NCBI RefSeq assembly: GCF_963662805.1
Contig: NZ_OY759863.1
Span: 341,044 to 405,043 of the forward strand
Source: an uncultured Cohaesibacter sp.
GTDB lineage: Bacteria; Pseudomonadota; Alphaproteobacteria; Rhizobiales; Cohaesibacteraceae
DNA: 64,000 nt
Direction: 5' to 3'
Each line of letters opens with the position of its first letter. Positions within the stretch are counted from its first letter, which is position 1. The notes beneath the pieces are model-generated. The model was given only the letters and a program-made list of their open reading frames with translations, did not search any database and was not told where the DNA came from. Shown one piece after another: positions 17,977-26,346 of this stretch. Both the position numbers and the translations under genes were made by a program.

Positions 17977-18381
17977 TCAATCGTCGCTGCGATCGGGCGG
18001 AACCAAGCTTTCCAGACCGCGAAGAAGTTCTTCTTCCGACATCTGGTCAAAGACCATCTCGTTCTTGGGCTCGCTGACAACGTCTTCATATTCGGTCGTC
18101 GCGGCTTCGTCGGCGGTGATCATCTGAACATCGTCAGTTTCCGGCTCATCCACTTCCACATATTTCTGAAGGGAATGAATGAGATCTTCCTTGAGGTCTC
18201 CCGGAGAAACAGTCTCATCCGCAATCTCGCGAAGGGCAACGACAGGGTTCTTGTCATTGTCGCGATCTACAGTGATGGACGATCCGCTCGAAATCATGCG
18301 GGCGCGGTGGCCCGACAGCAGTACAAGTTCGAAACGGTTTTCAACCTTATCAACGCAGTCCTCAACGGTCACGCGTGCCAT
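17977..18381 (-). CDS. rpoZ: RNA polymerase omega subunit
   Basis: A 134-residue omega subunit. The conserved core is MARVTVEDCVDKVENRFELV, followed by RARMISSG and NPVVALREIADE, the part that wraps the beta-prime C-terminus. The acidic C-terminal half (rich in Glu and Asp, about residues 75-134) is an extension typical of alphaproteobacteria. It is followed by RSH on the same strand, although a strong terminator and a small opposing gene lie between them, so the two are probably not co-transcribed through that point. Confidence 0.95.
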   Translation of the reverse strand: MARVTVEDCVDKVENRFELVLLSGHRARMISSGSSITVDRDNDKNPVVALREIADETVSPGDLKEDLIHSLQKYVEVDEPETDDVQMITADEAATTEYEDVVSEPKNEMVFDQMSEEELLRGLESLVPPDRSDD

Positions 18382-18756
18382 ATAGCATCTCCTGAATGGG
18401 GGGATTCAACTAACCCAATAAAGCTTGTCATGCGTCTTGACAAGACTGAGGCGGTGATTTTCAATCAGGATTCTTCAAATTCTGGGGAGTTTTCTCGCCC
18501 GGCTCTCATATTTTCGCATAATTCGTCCGGCAAAATTAACATATTTTGCTCTAGAGCATAGTTATTCTCGCAATTTCAATATAGAATATGAATCGATTTG
18601 ATTTCATGTGATTGCAGTCTCTGTTTACATTGATCAGACGCATTTTAGAGCGTTTCATTACTGAATGGCAATTGCCGCCACGCCCATGCGCAGAACAGCT
18701 CCCTTCACGAGAAGTCCGATCCAATGAGAACCAACACATATAAGAAGGAAGCCCCC
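18382..18756. other. Divergent intergenic region between rpoZ and the NYN gene
   Basis: About 375 bases, noticeably AT-rich around 18460-18660. It must hold promoters for rpoZ and the NYN gene. A TTGACA at 18437-18442 reads toward the NYN gene but has only a weak -10 match 17 bases on. No RNA gene or repeat was recognised. Confidence 0.5.
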
Positions 18757-19344
18757 GTGTTCGATCCTCGTGAGAAGGTTGCGCTATTCATAGATGGAGC
18801 AAACCTGTACGCCACCACCAAGACGCTTGGGTTCGATATCGACTACAAGCGCCTGCTGAAAGAGTTTCGTGGCAAAGGTTATCTGCTCAGAACCTATTAT
18901 TACACAGCTTTGGCAGAAGATCAGGAGTATTCCTCCATCCGCCCTCTGATCGACTGGCTCGATTACAACGGCTACCATGTCGTCACGAAGCCGACCAAGG
19001 AGTTCACCGACTCCGCCGGACGCCGCAAGATCAAGGGCAACATGGATATCGAGCTAACCATTGATGCCATGGAACTGGTTGAACATGTAGACCATTTCGT
19101 GATCTTCTCAGGCGATGGCGACTTCCGCAAGCTGGTCGAAGCATTGCAACGTCGCGGCCGCAAGGTGAGCGTGGTCTCCACCATGTCAACCCAGCCGCCG
19201 ATGATCGCGGACGAGCTGCGTCGTCAGGCCGACCACTTCATCGATCTGGCTCACATTGCCGATCGCATTGGTCGGGATCCGACAGAGCGCCCCCAGCGCC
19301 TGCCCGTGCATGACGATTACGAAGATCAGGAATTTGACGACTGA
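18757..19344 (+). CDS. NYN (LabA/DUF88-type PIN-like) domain protein
   Basis: The 195-residue product has the NYN fold of PIN-like nucleases. Acidic residues expected in the metal site are in LFIDGANLY, KGNMDIELTIDAM and FSGDGDFRKLVEAL. A short acidic tail ends the protein. Members are thought to act on RNA, but a substrate is not known. GTG 18757 is preferred over ATG 18724 because AAGAAGGA lies seven bases upstream and the start MFDPREKVALF matches the usual family beginning. It sits beside rpoZ, as in many Rhizobiales. Confidence 0.88.
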   Translation: MFDPREKVALFIDGANLYATTKTLGFDIDYKRLLKEFRGKGYLLRTYYYTALAEDQEYSSIRPLIDWLDYNGYHVVTKPTKEFTDSAGRRKIKGNMDIELTIDAMELVEHVDHFVIFSGDGDFRKLVEALQRRGRKVSVVSTMSTQPPMIADELRRQADHFIDLAHIADRIGRDPTERPQRLPVHDDYEDQEFDD

Positions 19345-19449
19345 GTTGGATGCTTGAGGAAGCCCACCGATAACCTTGGGTCTTCCTCATCGCCTCATTT
19401 TCGCGTCCCTGTGCGGGAATGCAGACGTCTTCAAGAAACACAGCGGTTG

Positions 19450-19484
19450 ACGCCTCGCCTGATAGTCAGAACGAGGCGTTTCTT
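19450..19484. terminator. Hairpin between convergent NYN and dipeptidase genes
   Basis: ACGCCTCG (19450-19457) pairs with CGAGGCGT (19472-19479), and a short TTTCTT run follows. A second, longer imperfect hairpin, GAGGAAG to CTTCCTC, lies at 19356-19388 without a T-run. Either could stop transcripts from the NYN gene. Confidence 0.5.
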
Positions 19485-19490
19485 GCATGA

Positions 19491-20537
19491 TCAGATGCCT
19501 GTCTTTTCAAGCATCCCGATCCAGTTCTTGTAAGCCACCTTCTCGATCAGCTCTTCGCCAAAATCCCTTGCCCGCATTTGTGCGAGCAGTGCCTGATTGC
19601 CAGCAACGTTGCTGATGGCCGAGGGGATCGTTGCGCCGTCGAAATCGGAGCCGAGCGCCACACCGTCCTCACCCAGAAAATCTAGCAGATAGGCGATGTG
19701 ATCGACCATGCAGTCGATGGAAACATCCTGATTGAACTTGTCGCCATCCTTACGCAGGAACCCGACCGCATAATTGAGGCCAACGAGCCCCTCCGTTTCG
19801 GCGATGGCAGCGAGCTGATCATCGGTGAGATTGCGGCGGGACGGACAAAGTGCGTGAACATTGGAATGGGTGGCGACTAGAGGTTTGGACGTGATGCGAT
19901 GCACATCCCAGAAGCCCTGCTCATTCATGTGCGAAAGATCGACCAGAATGCCCAACTGGTTGCACTGACGGATCAATTCCATGCCCAAATCGGTCAAGCC
20001 GGGACCACAATCGGGCGAGCCTGGAAAATCGAACGGCACACCGTGCCCGAAGATGTTGCTGCGGCTCCAGACCGGCCCCAACGACCGCAATCCGGCCGCA
20101 TAGAGCACTTCCAGAGCGTTGAAATCGGCATCAATCGCCTCGGCTCCTTCGATGTGGAGCATCAGGGCAATGGCACCGTCTTCCATGGCCATCTTGATCT
20201 CGAGGCTTGAGCGGCAGATCTGAACCTGAGCCTTTGATTGGCGGGCCAGCCGGAAGGCCCCGGCCATCATCGCCAGAGTTAGATCAAGGGCATAGGCCTG
20301 ATCGAGTTCCTTCTGCATCTGCGAGAAGTCCATCGGCTGCCCGGGCTTCTGCGGCGGGGGAACAAACATGGCGAAAAGTCCGCCAGCCAAGGCCCCTTCG
20401 AGAGCTTTGGGATAATCGATGTGAAGGCTCTTGTCACCTTCTAGAAAGGAAATCGGTTTATCGGCGCGTCTGGCCATGTCCAGGCGTAGCAATGTGTCAT
20501 TATGGCCGTCAAAAATCGGAGTCGCGCTGTCGCTCAT
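19491..20537 (-). CDS. Dipeptidase of the renal (membrane) dipeptidase family, M19
   Basis: A 348-residue zinc dipeptidase. The family metal ligands are all visible: FDGHNDTLLR (HxD), HIEGAEAID (bridging Glu), VDLSHMNEQ and ATHSNVHAL (His ligands), and ALGSDFDGA with the catalytic Asp. The SRRNLTDDQ segment after the second His is also typical. No signal peptide is present, so it is probably cytoplasmic, unlike the mammalian enzyme. It may cleave L-D or D-amino-acid dipeptides; specificity cannot be read from sequence. Confidence 0.92.
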   Translation of the reverse strand: MSDSATPIFDGHNDTLLRLDMARRADKPISFLEGDKSLHIDYPKALEGALAGGLFAMFVPPPQKPGQPMDFSQMQKELDQAYALDLTLAMMAGAFRLARQSKAQVQICRSSLEIKMAMEDGAIALMLHIEGAEAIDADFNALEVLYAAGLRSLGPVWSRSNIFGHGVPFDFPGSPDCGPGLTDLGMELIRQCNQLGILVDLSHMNEQGFWDVHRITSKPLVATHSNVHALCPSRRNLTDDQLAAIAETEGLVGLNYAVGFLRKDGDKFNQDVSIDCMVDHIAYLLDFLGEDGVALGSDFDGATIPSAISNVAGNQALLAQMRARDFGEELIEKVAYKNWIGMLEKTGI

Positions 20538-20719
20538 ACCACCTCTGGGCTCCCTCGCTTACAGGAGACCGATCTCGTATGAGTCGGCCTTCTTGGTTAC
20601 TTGCAGGAGAACACCATAATGGTCAGACTTGCCGTTGGCTATCCAATTGGCCCTTCAATAACGTTGCATTTCCAGCAACAGTCTTGAACAATATGTGATC
20701 AATCGCCCAGTATCGCAGA

Positions 20720-21019
20720 TCAGCCGGTGATCTGGCGGAGGATGACGAGGGCAATGGTTCCTATCGCCACCATATAGATGAGTGAGAAACGGAAACCGGC
20801 AAGAATGGCAATTCCCATGGCGATCCATTCGTTGGGGCCGCCATTGATCGTTGCGGGAGCGACCAGCGTTGTCAGAACGGCTGCAGGCACAGCATCAAGG
20901 CCTGCCTGAACGCGCGGATGGATCCGCTCGAAGCGCGAGAGCACCAAATGCCCTCCAATCCGCGTGAGATAGGTGACCAGAGCACCACAGAGAATGATGA
21001 CGACACTTGAGGACATCAC
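20720..21019 (-). CDS. azlD: AzlD-family small subunit of a branched-chain amino acid exporter
   Basis: A 99-residue protein with three or four hydrophobic stretches. It contains LCGALVTYLTRIGGHLVLSRF and the AzlD-type VPAAVLTTLVAPA segment. Its ATG overlaps the stop of azlC by four bases, so the two are co-translated. AzlCD-type pairs export branched-chain amino acids; the cargo here is inferred from the family only. Confidence 0.88.
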   Translation of the reverse strand: MMSSSVVIILCGALVTYLTRIGGHLVLSRFERIHPRVQAGLDAVPAAVLTTLVAPATINGGPNEWIAMGIAILAGFRFSLIYMVAIGTIALVILRQITG

Positions 21020-21807
21020 AGGCTCCCCTCTTTTGCACTGATCGGCGCGGATTGGCTGTCAGACCTTGTGCCTTCGGCCCCATCCCCCTTGCCCCGCGCT
21101 TCCGGCGAAAACAGGGCCGCAAACAGCACGCCACAGATCGCACCAACAGAGACATGCCAGGGCGAGCCGATGGTGTAGCTGGCAAGGATCGACGTCCCGG
21201 CGCTCACGGCAACAATCGGCAGCCAGAAGGTGCGCCTGCGGAACCCCAGAACCAGCCCCATGAAATAGATGGGCAGGATGAAATCGATGCCCCAGGTGTG
21301 GCTGTCTTCGAGGAAGTTACCGAAGATCGCTCCCAGCCATGTGAGCCCGACCCATCCGATGTAAGTCGGGATAACCAGACCGAAATACCAAACGAACTGA
21401 ACTTCCGTGCCGAACTCGGCCCGTCGTTCGGCCTCGGCGTAGGCCGGATCGACCAAAAAGAAGAAGCCGAGCAATTGCCGTGGAAGAGACCAGTGGCGGA
21501 TGTTCTGTCCCAGTGACGCGGAATAGAGAATGTGCCGAAAGTTCACCGCGAAAATCGACAGGACGATCAGCCAGCCGGGGATGTGCTGTCCGAACAACTC
21601 AATGCCGACGAGCTGGCTGGCGCCCGCAAAGATCGTCGCGCTCATGAGTACGGCCTCGAACACCGTCATTCCGGTATCGACCGCCACAGCCCCGAACAGA
21701 GCACCGAACGGTCCGGCGGTGAGGATAACGGGAATGGATCGTTTGGCGCCGTCAAGGATAAGACGAGACGGTGTCATGCTGTCATCGGGAAGTCGCTTCT
21801 GGGTCAT
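21016..21807 (-). CDS. azlC: AzlC-family exporter large subunit
   Basis: The 263-residue integral membrane protein shows AzlC hallmarks: PVILTAGPFGALFGAVAVDTG, MSATIFAGASQLVGIELFG and NFRHILYSASL. About seven to eight helices are predicted by eye. The C-terminal tail is polar and poorly conserved. It works with the AzlD-type protein encoded directly downstream. No regulator is adjacent. Confidence 0.9.
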   Translation of the reverse strand: MTQKRLPDDSMTPSRLILDGAKRSIPVILTAGPFGALFGAVAVDTGMTVFEAVLMSATIFAGASQLVGIELFGQHIPGWLIVLSIFAVNFRHILYSASLGQNIRHWSLPRQLLGFFFLVDPAYAEAERRAEFGTEVQFVWYFGLVIPTYIGWVGLTWLGAIFGNFLEDSHTWGIDFILPIYFMGLVLGFRRRTFWLPIVAVSAGTSILASYTIGSPWHVSVGAICGVLFAALFSPEARGKGDGAEGTRSDSQSAPISAKEGSL

Positions 21808-21914
21808 AAAATCTTCTATAGGGCAGTCTTTTCAAAAGGTCACATCAAATGAATTGAAGCATTCATTCCGAACACCAATGAGTCGAGTTCGCTGATTTCG
21901 CCGAAAGCGCCCGA

Positions 21915-22379
21915 TCAGCCGTGTGGAGCGCGCAAGTTCCCATTGATGACGTAGGAGAGCAATGCGACAATTTGTGCTGGTGTCTCAGCAACCGCAAGGG
22001 CGGCGGCGTCCACTTCCTTGAGCGGATGCCGATGCTCGGGGCCATGCATGATGATCAGGGGCTTGCCGAGTGCCGACGCATAACCTGCATCGAAGGCAGC
22101 GTTCCACTGGCGGTATTTCTCACCGAACCGAACCACGACAATGTCTGCCTTGCCAATCAGGGTGCGGGTGCGGATAGCATTTAGCTTCGCTCCTTTGTGG
22201 TCATGCCAGAAGGCATTCTCCTCGGCACCCAGGATCTCAACGCCGCAATCATCCGAGGCGGCGTGATCCGTCACCGGCGCGCTGAAGGTGACGGGGAGCT
22301 TGAGGGCATTTGCCCCTTCCTCGATCTCTTCGCGCCAGTCAGTGTGAATTTCGCCAGACAAATAGACGGACCAGACCAT
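21915..22379 (-). CDS. YtoQ family protein
   Basis: A 154-residue soluble protein with the YtoQ pattern: WSVYLSGEIHTDWREEI at the start, GKADIVVVRFGEKYRQWNAAFDAGYA in the middle, and LPLIIMHGPEHRH-like text as KPLIIMHGPEHRHPLKEVDA. The Rossmann-like arrangement resembles nucleoside 2-deoxyribosyltransferase relatives, but no activity is established for YtoQ. AAAGGAAGG precedes ATG 22379. Confidence 0.85.
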   Translation of the reverse strand: MVWSVYLSGEIHTDWREEIEEGANALKLPVTFSAPVTDHAASDDCGVEILGAEENAFWHDHKGAKLNAIRTRTLIGKADIVVVRFGEKYRQWNAAFDAGYASALGKPLIIMHGPEHRHPLKEVDAAALAVAETPAQIVALLSYVINGNLRAPHG

Positions 22380-22453
22380 GATCGGGCCTTCCTTTCCTTG
22401 CTTGTTTCATTTCAATTGATCAACCGCCCTATAAGGCCCAAGTCCCGCCGCCG

Positions 22454-22885
22454 TTAGAATCGCTCCGGTGTCGGCTCGTGATCATGCAGACAGTGGCCAT
22501 GGTCGGCAAGGCTCTCCAGAACCTGACATTCGGCGACGCAATTGCCGTCACAGCCCGACATGCGAATCAGTTCCTGTTCCAGCCGCTGGAGGCGCTCGAT
22601 CCTTTCGCGCACGTCTGCAAGATGCCTCATCACCATGCCATGAGCCATGTGGCAGGGATTGTCATCATCGCCACTGAGCTTGAGCAGCGATTTAATGTCG
22701 TCAAGATTGAATCCCAGATCGCGGGCGTGGCGAATGAAGGTCAATCGTTGCAATCCATCCTGCTCATAGCGCCGTTGATTGCCCTCGCTGCGGGTGGCTG
22801 GCGCCAAAAGGCCGATCTGCTCGTAATAGCGAATGGTCGGCACTTTGACGCCGCTCGATTTGGACAATTCTCCAATCGTCAACAT
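22454..22885 (-). CDS. MerR-family metal-responsive regulator (ZntR/CadR-like)
   Basis: The 143-residue regulator has the MerR winged helix (MLTIGELSKSSGVKVPTIRYYE), a dimerisation coiled coil (about residues 80-110), and a C-terminal metal-binding region. Cys78 in NPCHMAHG matches the sensing cysteine of ZntR-type proteins, and Cys112, Cys116 and Cys120 cluster in SGCDGNCVAECQ; a His/Cys tail (HGHCLHDHE) follows. Family knowledge says such proteins sense Zn, Cd or Pb; the exact metal is not certain. The gene is divergent from a CDF transporter with a MerR-type promoter between them. Confidence 0.9.
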   Translation of the reverse strand: MLTIGELSKSSGVKVPTIRYYEQIGLLAPATRSEGNQRRYEQDGLQRLTFIRHARDLGFNLDDIKSLLKLSGDDDNPCHMAHGMVMRHLADVRERIERLQRLEQELIRMSGCDGNCVAECQVLESLADHGHCLHDHEPTPERF

Positions 22886-22900
22886 TCTTCAAATTCCCTC

Positions 22901-22931
22901 TTGAAGCTCTAGTCGCTAGAGGGATTATAGT
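22901..22931 (+). promoter_or_regulatory. MerR-type promoter/operator with 19-bp spacer
   Basis: TTGAAG (22901-22906) and TATAGT (22926-22931) are separated by exactly 19 bases, longer than the normal 17, which is the hallmark of MerR-activated promoters. The spacer carries the dyad CTCTAG-TCG-CTAGAG (22907-22921). It faces the CDF transporter gene and starts 15 bases from the divergent regulator's start codon, so it probably serves both activation and autoregulation. Confidence 0.85.
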
Positions 22932-22945
22932 CCCATCCAAAGGAA

Positions 22946-23749
22946 ATGATCCATAGGATGAAGAAGAAAATGTCCCAGACCAGCACTCTCGATCACTCCA
23001 ACCACGATCACGGGCACGATCATTCCAACCATGATCATTGTCACGATCAGGGTGGCAGCTGTTGCTCGCAGGCAGCCTCAGAGAAAACGGCAGCGGCTCA
23101 AACATCCTGCTCCGATCATGCCTGCGGCTGTTCCGGCAATCCGGTGTTTGATGGCGTTGACGCCCGTTACAAGCGGGTGCTCTGGATGGTCATCGCCCTG
23201 AATGGCGGCATGTTCCTGATCGAAATGCTGGCAGGTCGGCTGGCCGGCTCGCAAGCCTTGCAGGCTGATGCGCTCGACTTTCTGGGCGATTCCGTCACCT
23301 ACGGCATGAGCCTTGCGGTCATCGGCATGAGCCTCAGGGTCCGGTCAACGGCAGCGATGATCAAAGGTGTCAGCCTGTTGCTGATGGGCGCGTGGATATT
23401 CGGCTCTACGCTCTATCAGGTTTTCTTCCTCGAGGTGCCGAAGGCGGAAGTCATGGGTGTGATTGGCCTCATGGCGCTCGCCGCGAACCTAGGTTCGGTG
23501 CTCCTGCTGATGCGTTACAAGGATGGCGACGCCAATGTGCGCTCAGTCTGGCTCTGCTCGCGCAATGACGCCATTGGCAACCTTGCGGTTCTGGGGGCTA
23601 GCCTGTCGGTCTATTTCACCGTTTCGGCCTGGCCCGACATTGCCGTTGCTCTGGTTATGGCTGGCCTCTTCCTGCGCTCTGCCCAATTGATCCTCTCCCA
23701 ATCCCTCAAGGAATATCGGGAGAGTCATCAAGAGCTCCGGACGGCATAG
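22946..23749 (+). CDS. CDF-type cation efflux transporter with His/Cys-rich N-terminus and no C-terminal domain
   Basis: A 267-residue inner-membrane protein. Residues about 15-65 are rich in His and Cys (HSNHDHGHDHSN, CHDQGGSCCS, CGCSG), a likely metal-binding leader. Six hydrophobic helices follow (about 78-255). The TM2 metal site appears as DALDFLGD; in TM5 the usual HxxxD is replaced by SRNDAIGN. The protein ends just after TM6, so the normal cytoplasmic domain of about 80 residues is missing; such short CDF proteins are known. Three in-frame ATGs (22946, 22958, 22970) compete for AAAGGA. The neighbouring MerR gene and promoter imply induction by a heavy metal. Confidence 0.87.
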   Translation: MIHRMKKKMSQTSTLDHSNHDHGHDHSNHDHCHDQGGSCCSQAASEKTAAAQTSCSDHACGCSGNPVFDGVDARYKRVLWMVIALNGGMFLIEMLAGRLAGSQALQADALDFLGDSVTYGMSLAVIGMSLRVRSTAAMIKGVSLLLMGAWIFGSTLYQVFFLEVPKAEVMGVIGLMALAANLGSVLLLMRYKDGDANVRSVWLCSRNDAIGNLAVLGASLSVYFTVSAWPDIAVALVMAGLFLRSAQLILSQSLKEYRESHQELRTA

Positions 23750-23848
23750 AACCAATTGTGAAGCCCGCCGGAGATTTCGTGCGCACACAGGCCTCCTACC
23801 CGTGATAGACTTCTGCCAATACAGATGTCGTTGCAGGGAGGATGATGA

Positions 23849-24418
23849 ATGCACACTCTTCAATGGATGATCGTTGCCTTGACCGCTCTGCTCTTGCCTT
23901 TGCAAGGCAAGGCCGACGAAATGAGCGACACGCTCGCAAAAGCCGAGAGCCTTCTGACGTCAGGCCAGCCGAAGGCGGCATTCGAGGCGCTTGACACGAT
24001 GGTCGAGAGTTTCTGGCAGAAATCGCCGATGTTCGTGAAGGTCGCGACCTTTGCCACCAACATCGAAGGATATGGCCTTTACAGCGAACGAGCCCCCATC
24101 TTCAAGAGGAACGAGCCCCTTGTCGTCTATGCAGAGCCAATCGGCTATGCCTATGGCACCAATTCTGACGGCAAACTGAATGCAAGCTGGAATGTCGATT
24201 TCACCCTGACGAATGACGGTGGCGACACGCTCTTTCAGAAAGACGACTTTTTGACGCTCAAACTGCCACTGGGGCAACGCAATCGCGAAATCCATCTGAC
24301 CCTGACGATCAACCTCACCGGCATGAAGCCGGGCAAATATGTCTCTCACTATCAGCTCAAAGATCAGAATTCCGAGAAACAGACGGAGTTCTCACTGCCG
24401 TTTGAAGTGATCGAATAA
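23849..24418 (+). CDS. Secreted protein of unknown function (189 aa)
   Basis: Residues 1-22 form a signal peptide (MHTLQWMIVALTALLLPLQG, cleavage near GKADE). A short helical region (about 25-60) has a TPR-like AESLLTSGQPKAAFEAL. The rest is beta-rich, with alternating strands such as EPLVVYAEPIGYAYG, WNVDFTLTNDGG and EIHLTLTINLTGMKPGKY, suggesting an immunoglobulin-like sandwich. GGGAGGA precedes ATG 23849. No named family is recognised. A bidirectional terminator follows. Confidence 0.7.
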   Translation: MHTLQWMIVALTALLLPLQGKADEMSDTLAKAESLLTSGQPKAAFEALDTMVESFWQKSPMFVKVATFATNIEGYGLYSERAPIFKRNEPLVVYAEPIGYAYGTNSDGKLNASWNVDFTLTNDGGDTLFQKDDFLTLKLPLGQRNREIHLTLTINLTGMKPGKYVSHYQLKDQNSEKQTEFSLPFEVIE

Positions 24419-24435
24419 ACTGACAGCTCCCAACA

Positions 24436-24471
24436 AAAAGGCACCGGGCCATCGATTGGCAGGTGCCTTTT
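24436..24471. terminator. Bidirectional terminator between convergent genes
   Basis: AAAAGGCACC (24436-24445) and GGTGCCTTTT (24462-24471) form a 10-bp perfect stem with a 16-base loop. T-runs exist on both strands, and it lies between a plus-strand gene ending at 24418 and a minus-strand gene ending at 24500. Confidence 0.85.
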
Positions 24472-24499
24472 GTATAAAAGATTCTGTTTTGCTCGGAGC

Positions 24500-24811
24500 T
24501 TATTGTACGGCGGTTTTCAGGCTCGCCGTTTCAATGCCCTTGGGCAGGTTGAGCTTGATGACTTCCTGGCTCATCTCGGTCATTTTCGAGTGGATCATCG
24601 ACATCAGGATATCGCCGCCAGAATAGGTGACACCGATCGCGCCGGTCAGGATCATCGCATAGAGGCCAAGCTGCAGCGTCAGTTGCTGTGCGGTCCGCCC
24701 TGCGCGCTTCAAGACGGCTTGGTCGATCCGGAACGCAGCGGCATGTTGCTTCCACGTGCCCGCCAACTGCTCCCACATGGTCATCCAGATAGTGTCTGCT
24801 CGTTCAATCAT
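24500..24811 (-). CDS. Small protein of unknown function (103 aa)
   Basis: The product is mostly amphipathic helix, with one more hydrophobic stretch at about residues 45-65 (LTLQLGLYAMILTGAIGVTY). It resembles phasin-like or membrane-associated helical proteins only in a general way, so no family is assigned. ATG 24811 has GGGGTGG five bases upstream; the in-frame GTG at 24820 is less likely. It ends at a bidirectional terminator. Confidence 0.55.
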   Translation of the reverse strand: MIERADTIWMTMWEQLAGTWKQHAAAFRIDQAVLKRAGRTAQQLTLQLGLYAMILTGAIGVTYSGGDILMSMIHSKMTEMSQEVIKLNLPKGIETASLKTAVQ

Positions 24812-25257
24812 GCCTGCCACCCCATTGTTTTTGTTCTGATCGGTTTGCCAATTCGTTCGTGCTGCATTCAGCTCGCTAGTGCTGGCGCTTCCTCGTCCAG
24901 CATGGCGCGAAGGATTTAGCCAAGGGATAAAAGCCTCCGTATTTCAGCCAATTAGCCAATCCAAATTCCCAACAGGGTTTGCGATTTGTAAATGGCTGCA
25001 GGAAATGGTTTCGGCTTTCTTTCCTGCTGTTTCAAAATGCAGCGTCACGGACAGCCTCAGCGTTAATCGCTCGTCACCGGACGTGGTGAGCGTTTCGTTA
25101 CCAACACGAGGCCAGTCAATTTTCGATGTGAATGTCGCAGAACCGCGACCTGTGACTTCGAATTTGAACAACGTTGCCAAAAGCTTCTTCCGGCGGCATC
25201 CTGCTGGACACGTTTATTGCCAAATGATTCCCTTCATTTCTTGCAGCTGCCAAATCC
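24812..25257. other. Intergenic region with no confident gene
   Basis: About 445 bases. A minus-strand frame at 24944-25180 would give 78 residues with beta-strand-like alternation and starts at a TTG preceded by GGAAGAAG, but an overlapping plus-strand frame is equally open and neither is recognisable. The region must contain the promoter of the acetyltransferase gene at 25258. No RNA gene was seen. Confidence 0.4.
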
Positions 25258-25788
25258 ATGACACACACTTCAACGCCTCAAGTGACCATTCGTTCCGCCC
25301 GTGAAACGGATTCTGACGAAATTCTTCGCATCTATCAGGAAGGTATCGACACCGGGAACGCCACATTCACGGCAGCGGCACCCACATGGGAGGGCTGGGA
25401 CACGGGCCATCTCGCGCAATGCCGACTGGTTGCCGAAGCGGACGGAAAGCTCCTTGGCTGGGCCGCTCTGTCGGCGGTATCCAGCCGATGTGTCTATCAA
25501 GGAGTTGCAGAGGTCAGCGTCTATGTTTCTACATCCGCCCTCGGTCAAGGCATCGGTTCAAAATTGATGTCCGCACTGATCACGGACTCGGAGGAAAACG
25601 GTATCTGGACGTTGCAATCGGCGATCTTTCCGGAGAATGAAGCGAGCATCAACGCGCACCAGAAGCACGGATTCCGCGTCGTTGGCAATCGGCAACGGCT
25701 CGCAAAGATGACTTATGGCTCCAAGGCCGGAACATGGCGCGACGTCGTGTTGCTTGAACGCCGCAGTGCGATCACCGGAACAGACTGA
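25258..25788 (+). CDS. GNAT acetyltransferase of the phosphinothricin/methionine sulfone type
   Basis: A 176-residue GNAT enzyme. The start TIRSARETDSDEILRIYQEGI and the block GVAEVSVYVSTSALGQGIGSKLM are typical of the PAT/MddA group, the second holding the acetyl-CoA loop (GQGIGS). The end KAGTWRDVVLLER also matches. Many chromosomal members acetylate methionine sulfone or sulfoximine rather than a drug, so resistance should not be assumed. Confidence 0.85.
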   Translation: MTHTSTPQVTIRSARETDSDEILRIYQEGIDTGNATFTAAAPTWEGWDTGHLAQCRLVAEADGKLLGWAALSAVSSRCVYQGVAEVSVYVSTSALGQGIGSKLMSALITDSEENGIWTLQSAIFPENEASINAHQKHGFRVVGNRQRLAKMTYGSKAGTWRDVVLLERRSAITGTD

Positions 25789-25846
25789 CCGGCCCTCAGC
25801 CTCGCCTTGCGACTCTATAATGTCATGAAGCGGTGGCTATAGTGAG

Positions 25847-26140
25847 TTAGAGATCATCTCGAGGCAGGCTCATCACGGCAGCCCCCATCGCCACGCTACA
25901 AAGAGTGATGAGCAGGCCGAAGAACAACAGTGCCATCGGTACGAATGGATTTTCGCTTTCGAAGATCAGGGTCTGCAATCCGGCCGCATTGGTGATCAGG
26001 AGCCCTGAGAAAACCAGAATCGTCGCGGCCAATCCAATCAACCAGTTGATCGCGAGCAGACGCACAAGTGGATTGTGCCACAATCCTTCCTGTCCAGATT
26101 GCTTGCGTTTTTCAGGTGGGACCAGATCGGTGATCGGCAT
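25847..26140 (-). CDS. Small two-helix membrane protein of unknown function (97 aa)
   Basis: A short basic N-terminus (residues 1-25) is followed by two membrane helices: NWLIGLAATILVFSGLLI (about 32-50) and a second at about 68-90 (MALLFFGLLITLCSVAMGAAV). It ends SLPRDDL. No family is recognised. The ribosome-binding site is weak, but the hydrophobicity pattern is coherent. It is divergent from the PadR gene. Confidence 0.55.
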   Translation of the reverse strand: MPITDLVPPEKRKQSGQEGLWHNPLVRLLAINWLIGLAATILVFSGLLITNAAGLQTLIFESENPFVPMALLFFGLLITLCSVAMGAAVMSLPRDDL

Positions 26141-26244
26141 GGGGCTAGTGGTTCCTGCTCTCGGTTTGCGCTTGTAACCATTCTAATTGAATAATGGTTT
26201 TTGCTTAAGTCAAAATTGGCCGTAGCGCGATGGACGCATCGCCG

Positions 26245-26310
26245 CATATCGAACAAACATATACTCGTTCGATATATACCGTAGACAAGCATATCAAACG
26301 AGCATATATA
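26245..26310. promoter_or_regulatory. Three related AT-rich repeats upstream of padR (candidate operator)
   Basis: ATATACTCGTTCGATATAT (26259-26277) recurs in the opposite orientation at 26291-26310 (ATATCAAACGAGCATATATA) and, more loosely, at 26245-26264 (CATATCGAACAAACATATAC). The shared core is ATAT-R-YTYGTTYGATAT. Repeated operator-like DNA beside a PadR gene suggests autoregulation; this is inference. Confidence 0.5.
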
Positions 26311-26346
26311 CATTAGTTGCAGCCTTCCATGGATTCTATAGGGTGC

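Noticed and set aside
24944..25180. A 78-residue minus-strand frame starting at TTG with GGAAGAAG upstream
   Set aside because: It has some beta-strand-like alternation but no family, uses a rare start, and overlaps an equally long opposing frame. Evidence is too weak to call a gene.
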